Assembly: GCA_023014365.1 (NCBI GenBank)
Contig: JAEBUN010000015.1
Span: forward strand, 558,001 to 622,000
Source of the DNA: Lepiota brunneoincarnata
Taxonomy: Eukaryota > Basidiomycota > Agaricomycetes > Agaricales > Agaricaceae
Direction: 5' to 3'
DNA: 64,000 nucleotides
Positions 1-11,056 of this stretch are shown here, in pieces (the stretch's first letter is position 1; each line of letters starts with the position of its first letter). Made by a program: the position numbers and the translations under genes. The notes under the pieces are model-generated. The model had not been told where the DNA came from. It searched no databases and saw nothing but the letters and a program-made list of their open reading frames with translations.

Positions 1-353
1 GAAAATGTGTCACTGTTACCCCTTGTATTACGGCTAAACAGTGTCAAGTCTACTGCGTACAACTAGTTTACCCGGTCGTGTATTTTGGGTTTTAATACTG
101 TTCCCTTATCTTTGCACTACTACTTGTGAAACGATCAATCAACTACGCGCAGGCATTTTGCTAGCCAAGGTGCCAGCGACGGAATGATGATCTTGACGAC
201 GGAGGGCGATGACCGAAAAGGGACTTGTTTGTTTCGGAGAGAGCGTGTCAACAACCCCTCCCGGTCTACACACCTGTCCATTCCTACCCTCCTACCTGCT
301 CCTCTCTCCTCGCGTCCACAACACACGCATTAGCACAGACTGTTTCCGTCACG
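1..353. other. Intergenic, start of window
   Basis: No coding region is recognisable. It is presumably the upstream region of the CUE-domain gene that begins at 354. A C/T-rich stretch at about 255-310, typical of fungal promoters just ahead of the start, is the only visible feature. Confidence 0.4.
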
Positions 354-1355
354 ATGGGCGAGGTGGTAAATGTCCTCGTTGCATTTGCAGTCATCATCTT
401 TCTCGTCCGTTGGATCACTTCCGGTACTATGTCTTCCCCTTCCATATTACTCGTTTCCGTCAAAGTTGTAGTGCTCATACGGCATCTGCTGCAGGGAAAA
501 ATCCGAACGACAGGTCGCGACAGAGGTCACCCGCTGAAATCCTGGGATTCCGCCCGAAGAACGTCAGCCAAGATATGGTGTGTTTTTTTCGATGATTCTC
601 GTCTCCTTCGGCGAAAGCAGTCCCTGTGCGCTTCTTCGCCGCCGAACTTTTTTGTCGGACCCAACCTCTCCTACCCCTTGGAGTTGCCACTCGAGAGCTC
701 TGCTGACGATGTTCTCACCCACCCGCTCCTTCCAGATCACAACAATTTCCAACATGTTCCCTGACATTCCTACGTACGTTCGATCAGCTCTTCAAGGGGA
801 ACTGTATGTCGTTCTCATTCCGGGCTTTAGCGATAATATCAGATACGATCTCCTACGCTCAGGGAGCGTCGAGGTGACCACAAATAAGATCCTCGAACGA
901 GGCTACCTAGAAGCTGTACGTCCGCTAGACCCGCCCCGACCCTACGGGACTGACATTTTCTTGCATCGCTCCAACAGCCCTCAGCAGCATTCTATACCCT
1001 CTACCCACCCTCCAACACTACCTCACCCAACGCACCCGCCACTAACCAACGCTCAACATCCCAACGTGCAGCTGAGAAGCGGCCAGAGAAAAACGCGAGT
1101 CTAATTTCGCGGTTCGACCTCGAGCAGCGCATAGCTGGTAGCGAGGAACGGGTCTCAGAAGAAGAGGTAGGCGGTAGGGCGCTGTGGGAGGATACTCCCG
1201 AGAAGCGAGAAGTGAGCCTGAGAGAGAGGAAGGCAAAGATGATTTTGGCTGCGAGACAGTGAGTAATAATTTTCGGTCGTTGTCCTGATATCGCTTCCTG
1301 ACTAGCATCTAGGCGTATGTTGGCCCAGCAACAAAAGGTAGCCTCAGGCTCATGA
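354..1355 (+). CDS. CUE-domain protein, Cue1-like ER anchor for ubiquitin conjugation
   Basis: Six exons join without a frame break. The start at 354 opens a hydrophobic N-terminal helix (residues about 5-20, VLVAFAVIIFLVRW), a membrane anchor. Next comes a basic stretch ending LGFRPKNVSQDM, then a CUE domain split by an intron: MFPDIPT, then DNIRYDLLRSGSVEVTTNKI. The C-terminal part has a Pro/Asn/Ser linker and a charged helix (LISRFDLEQRI ... RKAKMILAARQRMLAQQQ) that resembles the E2-binding tail of yeast Cue1. Known role of the family: tethering an E2 ubiquitin-conjugating enzyme at the ER membrane for ERAD. The introns (about 429-496, 575-729, 775-837, 914-978, 1259-1312) have GT/AG borders. 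About 190 residues. The family call is confident; a specific Cue1 function is inferred from the architecture (anchor, CUE, basic helix). It is one of the few genes here without any apparent indel. Confidence 0.85.
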
Positions 1356-1620
1356 TCCCCGCTACGATCCTAATAGACCATACCAACGTTGTACCTGCAC
1401 CCTAAATCCTATTGCCTAATGCATGTTATCGTGGATATACGGACCACTGCCGAAGACCTGCCAGCCTTGTCTGTGCCACGCCCTCGTGGACAGTTTCGAT
1501 GTCATCAGCACACTAAGATCTAGTCTATGGAGCTTGCTAGCGCCACCGTCATCCGTGCAGCGCGTAGTGTACTGGCCACCCGGAGCCACCAGTTCTGCAG
1601 ACCCACTTCGTGCATAGCGC
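1356..1620. other. Intergenic
   Basis: This lies between two convergent genes. No coding potential or repeat was recognised. Confidence 0.4.
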
Positions 1621-3090
1621 TCAGTGCAGGCTATGCAGCTCGTCTTTGCCGTTGAGAACCAAGCTGGCTCCCGCCGGCCTTGAAGGCGTGGTCCTCCAAA
1701 AGGCCCACCGCTCAACGATGTCCTGTCATATTATGTTAAGTACTGACAGGGACATGAGCCGTTAGTTCATAGACTAACCCTTTGTGTTCCAAGTGCAATA
1801 AAGATAACGGTAGGCGCTATCAATAAGCCAGACACCACGGATCAGCAACATATGATATAGAGCACAAATCTTTGCCTCACCTATCAGGTATGAGAATGCG
1901 CTGACAATGTGCAATGCATTCAGATCTACGACACTGACGATTCCCAACCTATTTGCATCCGTTCTCAGTCTCCCGGAAAAAAATTGGACATGGATATTCC
2001 CAGGGACTCACAAGATCCCCGCGAATATGCCCACGGAAAACACTGCGATGCGGATATACAAGGACACGGCTTCGTGATGGAGTGATGATGGCATATTCTT
2101 GACTCCCGAGTAGTGTCGCCGTAGGACCAAACCAATGCGAACTATCATATCGATCCGTTTCAGCTGACGTCTCAGCTCTGTCAGTTTGTGACAGGATCAG
2201 TAACTCACCTAGCACCACAAAGAGCACAAGGAAGCTGAGCAGAGTCATTGTAGCGCTGACGATTGTCCTGTTATTGTCATTTTTGCCCCCCCCCCCCCTT
2301 CAAAGTTAGCGTCGAGAACCCGTCTGGATCACATGAAGTAGAAACCCACGGTGTATTCGGTCGTAGATGGCAATATAATTGGGCTTGCCATTCAGAAGCG
2401 GTTGGGTCATACTTCAGAACCTATAAATACGAGCAGTCATCAGGATCAGAATCAGTATCATGTGGATGGAAGAGAAGAGAGGATTTATAATTCTCACCAA
2501 ACCGTCAGCAAGGATATTAATTAGTAATACAACGAATGGCGTGGTCAGAAGCTATCGGACGGTCAGGGCCGGCTCGAATAGCGGTGGAACGCAAAAGGGC
2601 GACCCACAATGGTGATTCTCATAGGACTAGGACGTTCAACGCGGCAGTTAAAGATAATGTCCTTGAGCGTAAGGTAAAACTAGAGTGCCACGGATCACGA
2701 TTTGAGTTTTCTACAGATCATGGAAATACATACATCGATCGCAAAACAGGCCACCGCCGTCGTACAACTGTGCAGAGATAGGCATGTCGGCTGTAGAAAG
2801 TGTGCAAAATATAGGCTTACTGGGGCGGCAGACTGTGTATCAGGAACGCCTGAAAGGCACAGAGGTGATATGGCGGTATGCTTAGGATGTTGTCGTCCAA
2901 GAAGCAGAAGGAACGCTCCGGAGTAACAGCAACAAGAGACGAGAGCAGCATACCAGGTCGGCCTGCGGTACATCCCAGGCGAGAAAAAAACTGTTGAAAA
3001 TACAAGAATACCGAAGAGGGTTGATGTCGCGGCGAGCACATCAAAGGCAATAATCGTCGCCCGGTTACTAATGGCCTGGCCTGCAGACAT
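1621..3090 (-). CDS. Seven-transmembrane receptor-like protein (frame broken once)
   Basis: The first exon from 3090 begins MSAGQAISNRATIIAFDVL and encodes two hydrophobic helices with RRPTWY between them, the layout of a large basidiomycete family of seven-helix membrane proteins of unknown ligand. Further family-like pieces follow: LCAFQAFLIHSLPP (about 2830-2875), a 53-bp intron (about 2784-2836), then HCTTAVACFAID; MTLLSFLVLFVVLG near 2190-2248; AVFSVGIFAG near 2030; APTVIFIALGTQ near 1800; and a last exon DIVERWAFWRTTPS ending at 1621. Between GRQ and LCAFQ the frame moves by one base (about 2885-2905), consistent with one extra base. The exons between 2250 and 2690 could not be resolved. 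Expected location: plasma membrane. It could be a decaying copy, but family features persist to the C-terminus. Confidence 0.55.
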
Positions 3091-4125
3091 GGGGACCAGA
3101 GCGTGGGGTAGGTGTAAAATAGAAGGGTAAGGTGGAGGATGCTTGAGAGTGTACTATCATGGGTATATACGAGGACTAGTGAACTAAGTCCATCAGAGAA
3201 TTGCTCAATAATGTGAAATGATCAACATATAATTTTGGACAACTCCAAGTCCGCCAGGGAGTCGGTTAGTCCCGAGTCCCACCCCCGTCGCGGACATACC
3301 AACCAACTCTGGCATCAACTCAGGTTGCAATCGGTGAGTACCCAGGCATAGAATTCCCGGAATAAGAGGATGTGTTCCACAGTGGACAATGTATGGCTGG
3401 TGGTAGGCAAGTCTACAACGTTTATCAGATCCGGTAGATTAAATACCCGGGTACTCAGTCTAACTTGACATTCCCCTCGGGCGTGCTCTATGCTCACGTT
3501 GAGTCATGTCCGCATGTCTTTCACGACATTGTGCTCAGTGAGAATGGCGGTCCTTATCATGAAAGGGGGTATGCCGCGTTCCGCAACTGGTGAAAAAATG
3601 GCACTTCGGAGCTACATAATGCCCATGGTCGCTATCGCAAGTAAAGTAAAGGCGAGGTGCTAAGCAACCCTGACGAGGCTATAGCGCAGTAGTAGGTTGA
3701 GTGTAGATCCTCGACAGATCCAGTTTTGAGTGCCCTTGTTTTCGGCAATTTCATCATCAACGCTAGCATTCAGGTACAAAGGGGCCACTATACACCCAAA
3801 CTACACTAATAGATCGGTCCACAGAGATAGACAACTTGGGGAGAAATGCTATACTAGCGCTTAGGTACCCTGCAACGGAACACAATACGAGTCACAGCCT
3901 CCCGGAGGCCAAGCCAACCATCAGATTTACTCAGTGAGCTGGACCCCTCCTTATGTTAGGGTAGGCTGGCCGGAATTCGGGACAGAAATTGTGTCAAAAC
4001 GGCCTGGCAGACGGTCCATGGCCGTCCAAGATGATGTAGTAGGATCCGTCTAGTGTGGCATCTGGCGGTGAAAGGGTTGGCAAGACTCGCAACACGTTCT
4101 TCAAGACCACAGGTGGTATGGCAAA
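3091..4125. other. About 1 kb without recognisable gene
   Basis: Only short open frames with no recognisable protein features occur on either strand. No repeat or RNA gene was seen. It may contain the promoter of the seven-helix gene that starts at 3090. Confidence 0.4.
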
Positions 4126-5244
4126 TCATTCATAACTCGAACTTTCTACTGTATAATTCAACAAGGATAACAGTGCATAGCGAAGTAGGTCCCTTGAATC
4201 CCCGTTATTAGCCAAAACACTGATCTTGCCCGCATCGTCATAAACCCTATCTATATACTCAGTAGCACCAGAGAAGTGAGCAACGTTACAGCAGGTAGCG
4301 TGTAAGAAAAGTAGCTCAGTTGCTGGGACGGGAAGATATTCAGGATCGTGGGTTGAGAATGTAACACATTCGGAAATGGAGACCGGTGACGAAAATAGTG
4401 CTTGACTTGATAACGATTGACCTGGTCCTATAGTCACACGATACTCAATGATCATGCAATAGCTTTGACAGAACCAATTGCCAAACTTACCGTACCTTCA
4501 AAGTAGAGCTGCAGCCGATCAAACACCTCGTGTATATTTTATCCAAAGTCATGACGTTGATCAAGGAGTGAACCTTTTTCCCTTTGAAGGGCGTCAAGTT
4601 AGGGCACTTCGGTGTGAGTTGCTTGCTACAACGTGGGAACCCAGGTCCATGCGCCTTACGATCTTCTTCATGATTCTGCCCCATGCCAATGAACGTAGCC
4701 TCGGGAATGGTATATGTGCACTCTGTAAATGATGTGTATGACGTGCATGGCGCTTCATCAAACATATCCTCGGCGGCACCAGAGTGAATGGCACCCGTTG
4801 CTACACATCTCCAGTTGTCTCGGATGAGAGCCTGTGTTAAGGCGAACGGTGGGAAACTCGGACAAGAAATAAAGTTATATGATATTTGCTGACGCGATCC
4901 TCGGCATCTCAGTAATGTTGACTTTTATCTGTTGCTTGTCGTCTTTGAAGGAGGATGTTGATGGGCAACTGCCACATTTAGGCGTTCAAACTTGCAAGGT
5001 GAGATGAAGTAGAGTTCACAGGATTTACCAAGTTCAACAAGGTACCCCACCCAGCAACTTCGTTGTAAATATGCTGATGAGGTGCGTAGAGTAACAAGCC
5101 AAGAACCCTGAGATGGCACAGCTTTTTCACATCTGCAGCAACTTGCTGTTGGTGCTCAAGGCAAGTTTCATATGCACTGAGGAAACTGGGATCCACATTG
5201 GCAATAGTTTTGCACTCGGAGAGATTGGGGTTTTGGAAAGTCAA
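4126..5244 (-). pseudogene. HNH-endonuclease-type gene, broken in several frames
   Basis: Pieces typical of a fungal HNH-domain family lie in order on the minus strand but in different frames: an N-terminal region with VLGLLLYAPHQHIYNEVAG (about 5050-5110); ELYFISPCKFERL in another frame (about 4970-5010); TIPEATFIGMGQNHEED (about 4690); GKKVHSLINVMTLDKIY (about 4520-4570) followed one frame over by HEVFDRLQLYFEG; and a C-terminal block EYLPVPATELLFLHATCC ... GATEYIDRVYDD (4126-4455). Expected HNH residues in the middle are not convincingly continuous. The number of frame changes (three or more in about 370 codons), one of them not of the +1 type, makes a true pseudogene more likely here than for its neighbours. 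The family assignment rests on remembered conservation patterns and is moderate. Confidence 0.5.
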
Positions 5245-5492
5245 TAGACATAGATAGTCAAGATTAAATATTTCAATAGGTACCTCCTCAAGCTCTAATT
5301 TCCTTTAAAAGAAGCAATAATGTCATCATTGACACCATCATTCCTGCATATTCATCTATCACAATAAACATATTCCCAGTGGTAGAGAGTCAAATCAACC
5401 ATTCGCAAAAGTTGTAGCATTCAAACTCAATAAGAGAAATCCAAATGCAAATAACATTAAGATGAAGCATAACATCTAAAGGTGTAATCTAA

Positions 5493-5928
5493 CTAAGCGG
5501 AGACATTGATAGGAGTGCAGCCAACGACAACAGCACCGTCTGAGAAAAGAGTCAATATCTCGAAGCAAAGGTGGAAAAGAAAATCTTACTGAAGTTGTTG
5601 CCAGTGCAGCAAGTGGGTTGAGCAGTGCTATCATAGCAGTCAATATCGAATCAAAAAGCCAACAGAATAAAGAAAAGCTCACCAGCTGTTGGAGTTGATA
5701 CCAATGACGGAGATGGGGTTGCAGGTGAGACCGACTTGACCGGTGATAGAGCCAATGGCAACGTTAGCAAGGCCAGCGATGGCTTTCGCGGCATCGGTAG
5801 AGGTGGCATCCTGGACAGAGTTGCAGCAGTACTGCTTGCCGACAGTTGCAAGAGTTGTTGGTAGAGTCAACGCCACCGGCAACGGCGACAGAGACAAGGG
5901 CAGCAACAGCGAAGAGCTTGGCGATCAT
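5493..5928 (-). CDS. Class I hydrophobin, copy A (one-base insertion)
   Basis: Secreted surface-active wall protein. The start at 5928 gives a signal peptide (MIAKLFAVAALVSVAVAG). With one base (5844) disregarded, the eight-cysteine class I pattern is complete: C-X6-CC-X33-C-X12-C-X5-CC-X12-C. Conserved stretches include QYCCNSVQ, VGLTCNPISVIG, CTAQPTCC and VVVGCTPINVSA; it ends at 5493. Two short introns interrupt the second half, after NSNS and after TGNNF. Relative to copy B at 6697-7132, the sequence around 5844 carries an extra base (AAC-T-GTCGG against AACGTCGG) directly after the first cysteine, so the literal frame fails. Total length is identical to copy B (436 bp). A TATA box lies about 100 bp upstream (6029-6036). 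It is either a consensus error or a very young pseudogene. Confidence 0.85.
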
Positions 5929-6028
5929 TTTGAAAATAAGAGGTGGATTGGATGTAGGGCTCGAATGAAGCTGTTGGTAGTGCGTTGTCGTAGAACTGAC
6001 TGAAGAATGAAGGCTCCAGGCGGGCCTC

Positions 6029-6036
6029 CTTTTATA
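6029..6036 (-). promoter_or_regulatory. TATA box of hydrophobin copy A
   Basis: On the minus strand the sequence reads GGTATAAAAGG about 100 bp upstream of the ATG at 5928, a spacing usual for strongly expressed fungal genes such as hydrophobins. Confidence 0.6.
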
Positions 6037-6600
6037 CCTTTCGGTAGCCCGGCCTCCCAAGTCTCGACTCAACTGAAACAGGCCTTTCTGGGTCGAAACG
6101 TTACCTAAAAGAACCCGGGGAATGAAGCTAGCACGCCAAAGATGACCGTTGTCGGCAACCTGGCACGACTCTTGCTGGCAAGGAGAAAAAAAACATAGTG
6201 CATTCAGGCTCCAAGGCGCGTCGCGTCGGTGTGGTATTAACCCCCCCGTTGGAGCCAACGTCATGTGTCTCTTCTAGCTTGTGATGTGGCAGTCGAGCGT
6301 CAAGAAAATTTCCCATCCTTTGATGTCCGGGCCTTGTTTTCCACCCGCATCTCAATGTACACATCCGAAATTGGGAGCTCCGACATGGAAAGACAACGTT
6401 TGGTGCGGAGCTAAACGCGAGCTAACGGCATGGCGGGGATCAACCAATACCCAAACACGGTCATCTGTTTACCAAATTTATTCATTCATCCCTGAATTTC
6501 AATTCTGTGAGTGCGTCCCCAACTGGCCATTGTACGTGTTCGCTCGCACAATGCATGGAAAAAGTCGGCGAACGTGAGGTGGCACCAACTTGAAGGAAAC

Positions 6601-6608
6601 GTATATAA
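6601..6608 (+). promoter_or_regulatory. TATA box of hydrophobin copy B
   Basis: GTATATAA begins 96 bp upstream of the ATG at 6697 and is followed by a CT-rich stretch (CCCCATCTCAGTCCCCCTC), the usual layout of a strong fungal core promoter. Confidence 0.6.
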
Positions 6609-6696
6609 TCCCCATCTCAGTCCCCCTCTTGTTTCCCCAGTTCGAACCTTCGACGACAATTTTTTAAAACCTCTTATCATCCTCACATATCTCAAA

Positions 6697-7132
6697 ATGA
6701 TCGCCAAGCTCCTCGCCGTTGCTGCCCTCGTCTCCGTTGCCGTCGCCGGTGGCGTTGACACCAACAACTCTTGCAACGTCGGCAAGCAGTACTGCTGCAA
6801 CTCCGTCCAGGATGCCACCTCTACCGATGCCGCGAAAGCCATCGCTGGCCTTGCTAACGTTGCCATTGGCTCCATCACCGGTCCAAGTCGGTCTCACCTG
6901 CAACCCCATCTCCGTCATTGGTATCAACTCCAACAGCTGGTGAGCTTTTCTTTATTCTGTTGGCTTTTTGATTCGATATTGACTTTTTATGATAGCACTG
7001 CTCAACCCACTTGCTGCACTGGCAACAACTTCAGTAAGATTTTCTTTTCCATCCTTGGCTTCGGGATATTGACTCTTTTCCATAGACGGTGCTGTTGTCG
7101 TTGGCTGCACTCCTATCAATGTCTCCGCTTAA
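6697..7132 (+). CDS. Class I hydrophobin, copy B (one-base insertion)
   Basis: Start at 6697 (MIAKLLAVAALVSVAVAGG, signal peptide). It has the same protein, two introns and cysteine pattern as copy A, starting SCNVGKQYCCNSVQ and ending GCTPINVSA at 7132. The first half, including the region broken in copy A, is intact. At 6883-6884 this copy reads GGTCCAAGTCGG where copy A reads GGTCAAGTCGG; the extra C shifts the frame just before VGLTC, the fourth cysteine block. Each copy is thus intact exactly where the other is broken. Known role: amphipathic monolayers coating aerial hyphae, spores or fruiting-body surfaces. The identity is certain; functional status is not. Confidence 0.87.
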
Positions 7133-7608
7133 TTAGATTACACCCTTTAGATGTTATGCCTCATCTTAATGTTATTTGCATTTGGCTTTTCTTTGTTGTG
7201 TGATCTCCGGCATCGATACATGTTCATTATTGGAACATAACCTTCTAAGGGGGTAAACCGGTAAATCTAGTAACTCATTCCTGCCTTTTCGAATTAAGCT
7301 AGTCGTGTATCATACGTACATTGTGTTCTGTGACTAGGTAACTATGTCACTATATAGAGATTTTGCGTTCTATCACCAATGATTATATGTTCACAACCAA
7401 ATTAACAAACATTTCATTTAACATCTCTTGTCCAGGGGGCCACATCATTCATAAATGTTATGGTAATAAGTTATTTTATATTATCAGCAAATGTAGGGCG
7501 AGATTCCAAAGACAGGTATATCAAGGTTGTCATATCGGGGAGTCGTGCAGGAGGCTATGATATGAGGGGAAACAAAAAGAAACCGGGGTCCAAAGTCTGA
7601 CAGAATTG
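7133..7608. other. Intergenic between convergent genes
   Basis: AT-rich 3' flanks of hydrophobin copy B and of the SNARE gene. No gene was recognised. Confidence 0.4.
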
Positions 7609-8567
7609 TCATGTCTTGAAAATGACAATGAGAATAAGGAGAATAAAGATGATTAGACCAATGGCCACGGCAGAGCCTTATTGAAAGCTATTAGCAGGAA
7701 GGACGAACGATGGAATCCAAAGGGCCCACTCACTATTTTCCTTCGCCCCTTGGGCAACCCGATCCAGTCGTCTCCGTGCACCTCTCAGACGCGAATGTGT
7801 TCGATCAATACCTGTGTCCAACTCTTCCAACAATTCACCATGTACATCTAGCTCATCATTGATTTGTAGTGAGATGTGATGCTGCCGGTTGATGGAATGC
7901 GAGAGGCGATCCAAGTGCTCGTCTTGGTCTGACGGGTGCGCGGGGTATCAGGACCTGGGTATGCGGAGATAGTAGAGGGAGATTTACCGTTCATCATTAA
8001 GCGTTGCTGAAGCATGATATCGGAATCACCGAGTGGAGGCTGAGCATCCGGATCGTCCTTGTATGGGGTATAGCTATACTCCCCGCTGCCTTTACCCGGT
8101 GGCGTTGGCGGTAGGACCATGGGTGGCGATGGTGCACGTGGAAGCGAATCCGAACTTGACGAGGGAGACGGCTGGGGAGGGGGGGTGAGGTGGGTCCAAA
8201 CTGGAGTAGGTGGTCAATGTGTAAGCTCGAAAGCAACCCCCCGTAGCTATCAACCGAGAACAAACCCGTACCTTTCAACCTCAATCCCTCCCGCCTCATT
8301 CCCTAACATGGCCCTCATCCTCTCATATTGACTGCGGAGAAGCATCACGGCCTCGGTCCTTCCTTCGTTTTCCTCCATCTCTAGGATCCCGGTACGCAGC
8401 TGGCGAAGGTTCCTGGTGATCTGGGCTCCATGTGGCCCTTTGGGCTGAGAGCCTGAATTAAGTGGAGCTGAAGGAACCGGCTGCAGGCGTTGTCGTTCAA
8501 GAAGTAACGATAGCGTTTGTGTTGAAAGAGAAGTGAGTTTGGCGAGCGACTTGGTATTGGCGGACAT
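7609..8567 (-). CDS. Syntaxin-8-like Qc-SNARE
   Basis: Tail-anchored endosomal/vacuolar SNARE. Exon 1 from 8567 (MSANTKSLAKLTSLSTQTL) encodes a helical N-terminal part with LRSQYERMRAMLG. Exon 2 encodes a Pro/Ser-rich linker (MVLPPTPPGKGSGEYSYTPY). The SNARE helix follows (DEHLDRLSHSINRQHHISL ... DELDVHGELLEELDTGIDR), then a C-terminal membrane anchor AVAIGLIIFILLILIVIF ending at 7609. Three introns with GT/AG borders fit without a frame break: about 8228-8271, about 7932-7990 and about 7676-7733. Known role of the family: part of the four-helix SNARE bundle for fusion at late endosome or vacuole. By eye, the position aligned with the usual zero-layer glutamine appears to be His (DVHGELL); this depends on the alignment register. 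Confidence 0.82.
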
Positions 8568-8976
8568 GATTGAGAGTCAAAAATAGAGGCTTCGTTGGGG
8601 CAAGTGCAACGACAGATATCTAGAAGGCGGGATTTAAGGTCCACCTGATAGTAGCAGATTGGAAGGATATCGCAACAGTAGTGGCATTAAACACCCACCT
8701 GTATTTCGCGGGCTGACGAGTTATACTCTAACTGTAGGGGGAGGAGGAGAAGGGGATGAGGGTGAGATGTGTCCTTGGTATCTCCCGTGGGCTGTTAGAA
8801 GATATTGTAGTGATAGTGGCCACAGTCGTCGCTACCGCAGCAGTTGTTGCTGTTGGATGCTCAAGCCCCCGAGTTGCTGTCACCGCCACATCCAGCAGCA
8901 TTAAATCACATGATCACATGAATGATGATGTTAAGTACAAAAACACACGCTACATATGTACCAAGCAAAACAAACG
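8568..8976. other. Intergenic, 409 bp
   Basis: It contains the promoter of the SNARE gene and the 3' flank of the seven-helix gene. No gene was recognised. Confidence 0.4.
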
Positions 8977-10522
8977 CTAGCTCGGGTCCTCTGCACTCTT
9001 TTCGCGCTGTAGACTCGCATTCGTCGACTGCTCAGACTTCTCCAAATCGACCTTAATCCCGTTCCAATGCTCATGATGACCCGACATCTCCGACGCGTTG
9101 GGAGCGGTGAATGTACTGAGCTGATGGCAAGCATCCCGCCCTCTACCCGAGCCTCCCACAGTTTTACTCGACACTGTTGTCCGTCGGATCGTTTCTGGAT
9201 CCGTTGCAACACCGAGGCCTACACGGACAATAATTACCGAGAAGACTATACCCTGTTCATTTTTTTTGTTTCAAGATTTCAAGTGAGTTAGTCTTTCGCC
9301 CCTAGCTGTGGTACCCGTCAAACTTACGATAAGAGAGGACAGCTAAAGGTTTGATCTAAGCAACCGGAATATGAAGCCCACATGATATGAATTACTCACT
9401 GCGTCAACAACGACATATTGGAACCAGGACTTTTGGCCATACAAGATAAGCAAGGCGACAAGCATGGCCGAGTAAATCGCTCCCGATTCGATGATCACAA
9501 GCGCGACCGGATGAAGGCTTCCAGTTATTCCGTTGCTTGCACTACGATGGCTGAGGTACCATATCCTTGAAGCGATCATCACTTTTGGTCAGTCGTATCA
9601 AGCCTTGCTACATTGATGAGCGAAAGCACAATTTCAAACTTACGTGTACAGGTTGTACTGGTGACAAGGGTGAATGCAAAGAAACTCGAGATCCAGCGCC
9701 CAAGTTCCTCAAAAAAGACCAATGAGCCATTGGTAGCCCGCCCCATGGTGACCAAGATACCGATGCCCGTGACTTGGGAACGAGAACACAGTTGTTTAGC
9801 TTCAACTCGGAACCTCCCAATAGTAGCACGAGTTACCTAGGCTTCCGATGTAAAGGAATGCCGGGAACGCCGCGTACACACGACTTCTGCTCCATACCAC
9901 ATAACACCTGTATATCTACGGCGTTTAGGGGCCCTGCTATTAGTAAGATGACTCTTTAATGCTGAGGTAAGATTCATACCGCAACCCCATCGCCCACAAA
10001 TGTCTGCAGAATGTACATCGTGCTCCCAAACACCTGCGTAAACTCTGCCAGCTGATTATAGAAAACACCGGGATCATCACTGAAAATGATGAATCCTTTG
10101 ATGACTCTCGTAAAGTTGACGGCGAGTTGCTAATTTGAAGCAAGAGCATAGGAGAGACACAAAGTAAGCGAGCAAACGCGACAGAGATTGCGAGAGGATA
10201 CACCGCGCACCGTGGTAGCGAGCACGAACATAAGAACAGCCACCCCGAGCATTGACTTGTTCAGCGGGCGCCCACGTGGCCGACGATGCACCAGCGTCCA
10301 ATAGGTGAGTATGAACATCACCGCGAATGCACCTGTGACACATTGACCACCGCACTCAACATATTGAAGTTAGAAAAACAAAAAACCCTCTTCTTACCCC
10401 AAAGACATGACTGGACAAACATCGCTATAAGTTTCGACTATTCAGGGACCGATAAGCATCAACCCTTCCATGTTCAACCTCTCAGTCAAGGCACGACAAA
10501 CCTCGTTTTCTGTAATGGCCAT
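8977..10522 (-). CDS. Seven-transmembrane receptor-like protein, paralog 1
   Basis: Start at 10522 (MAITENE), then intron, then SKLIAMFVQSCLWG, intron, AFAVMFILTYWTLVHRRPRG (helix 1), SMLGVAVLMFVLATT (helix 2), FGSTMYILQTFVGDGVA (helix 3), VYRCYVVWSRSRVYAAFPAF (helix 4), ISSFFAFTLVTSTTCT (helix 5), a loop MIASRIWYLSHRS, VALVIIESGAIYSAMLVAL (helix 6), WFQYVVVDA ... PIIGIVFSVIIVRVGLGV (helix 7), and a hydrophilic Ser-rich tail ending NASLQREKSAEDPS at 8977. Every exon has a counterpart with the same borders in the gene at 16123-17782. Members of this seven-helix family are widespread in mushroom-forming fungi; ligand and signalling partner are unknown. No frame break was found. The extracellular N-terminus is very short, which argues against a large-ligand receptor. 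Confidence 0.7.
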
Positions 10523-11056
10523 GGTGAACTGCGAGCTGAATCACAGAGGGCGAGAAGACCGAATGCTGCTGAAAGGGCGATATCCCCGGCACATTGGGTC
10601 AGCCTTATAAGCGACCGTGAATTGTCCCCCAAGCATATCCCCGGGTCGTCAAAATGAGCTAAATCCGGGCTCGTGGAGACGGGAGAGGCCGAGTACCAAG
10701 ATCCCCTTTCCTCCTCGAGAAGAACATTCCAAAAGCTGTTAATACGACTGGGAAGAACGTGAATGGGGTTTAGTCGATGGGCTGACATTTGTGTCCGAAA
10801 TTTCACACACCCGTGTCATGGGTTCAGGCGTGTCGTTTCCAATCGAACAATTTCGAGCGTTGCCCTCGGAGGAAGAATATTCTCGGGGCTGCTATTTTTA
10901 CACTGCCTGCGAGAGAAAAGTTATCTTTTTTGATATGCTTTGTAATAGAAGGGGAGAGCTGTGTACATCCTATGAGAATCATGATATCACTTCTCGGCAT
11001 CAGATTTGATCGGATGATGGTTGAATGTTTTGCAGACAAAGAGCTTGTCGGCAAGC
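10523..11056. other. Intergenic, 534 bp
   Basis: Promoter side of paralog 1 and 3' flank of the aldo-keto reductase. No additional gene was recognised. Confidence 0.4.

Larger units (their letters stand above)
5493..7132. repeat. Inverted pair of hydrophobin genes (head to head)
   Basis: The two 436-bp genes are near-identical, including intron positions, and diverge from a shared 768-bp intergenic region. Conservation falls off in the intergenic region apart from the last bases before each ATG (both read TCAAAATGATCGCC or TTCAAAATGATCGCC). This indicates a recent inverted duplication of the transcription unit. Confidence 0.75.
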
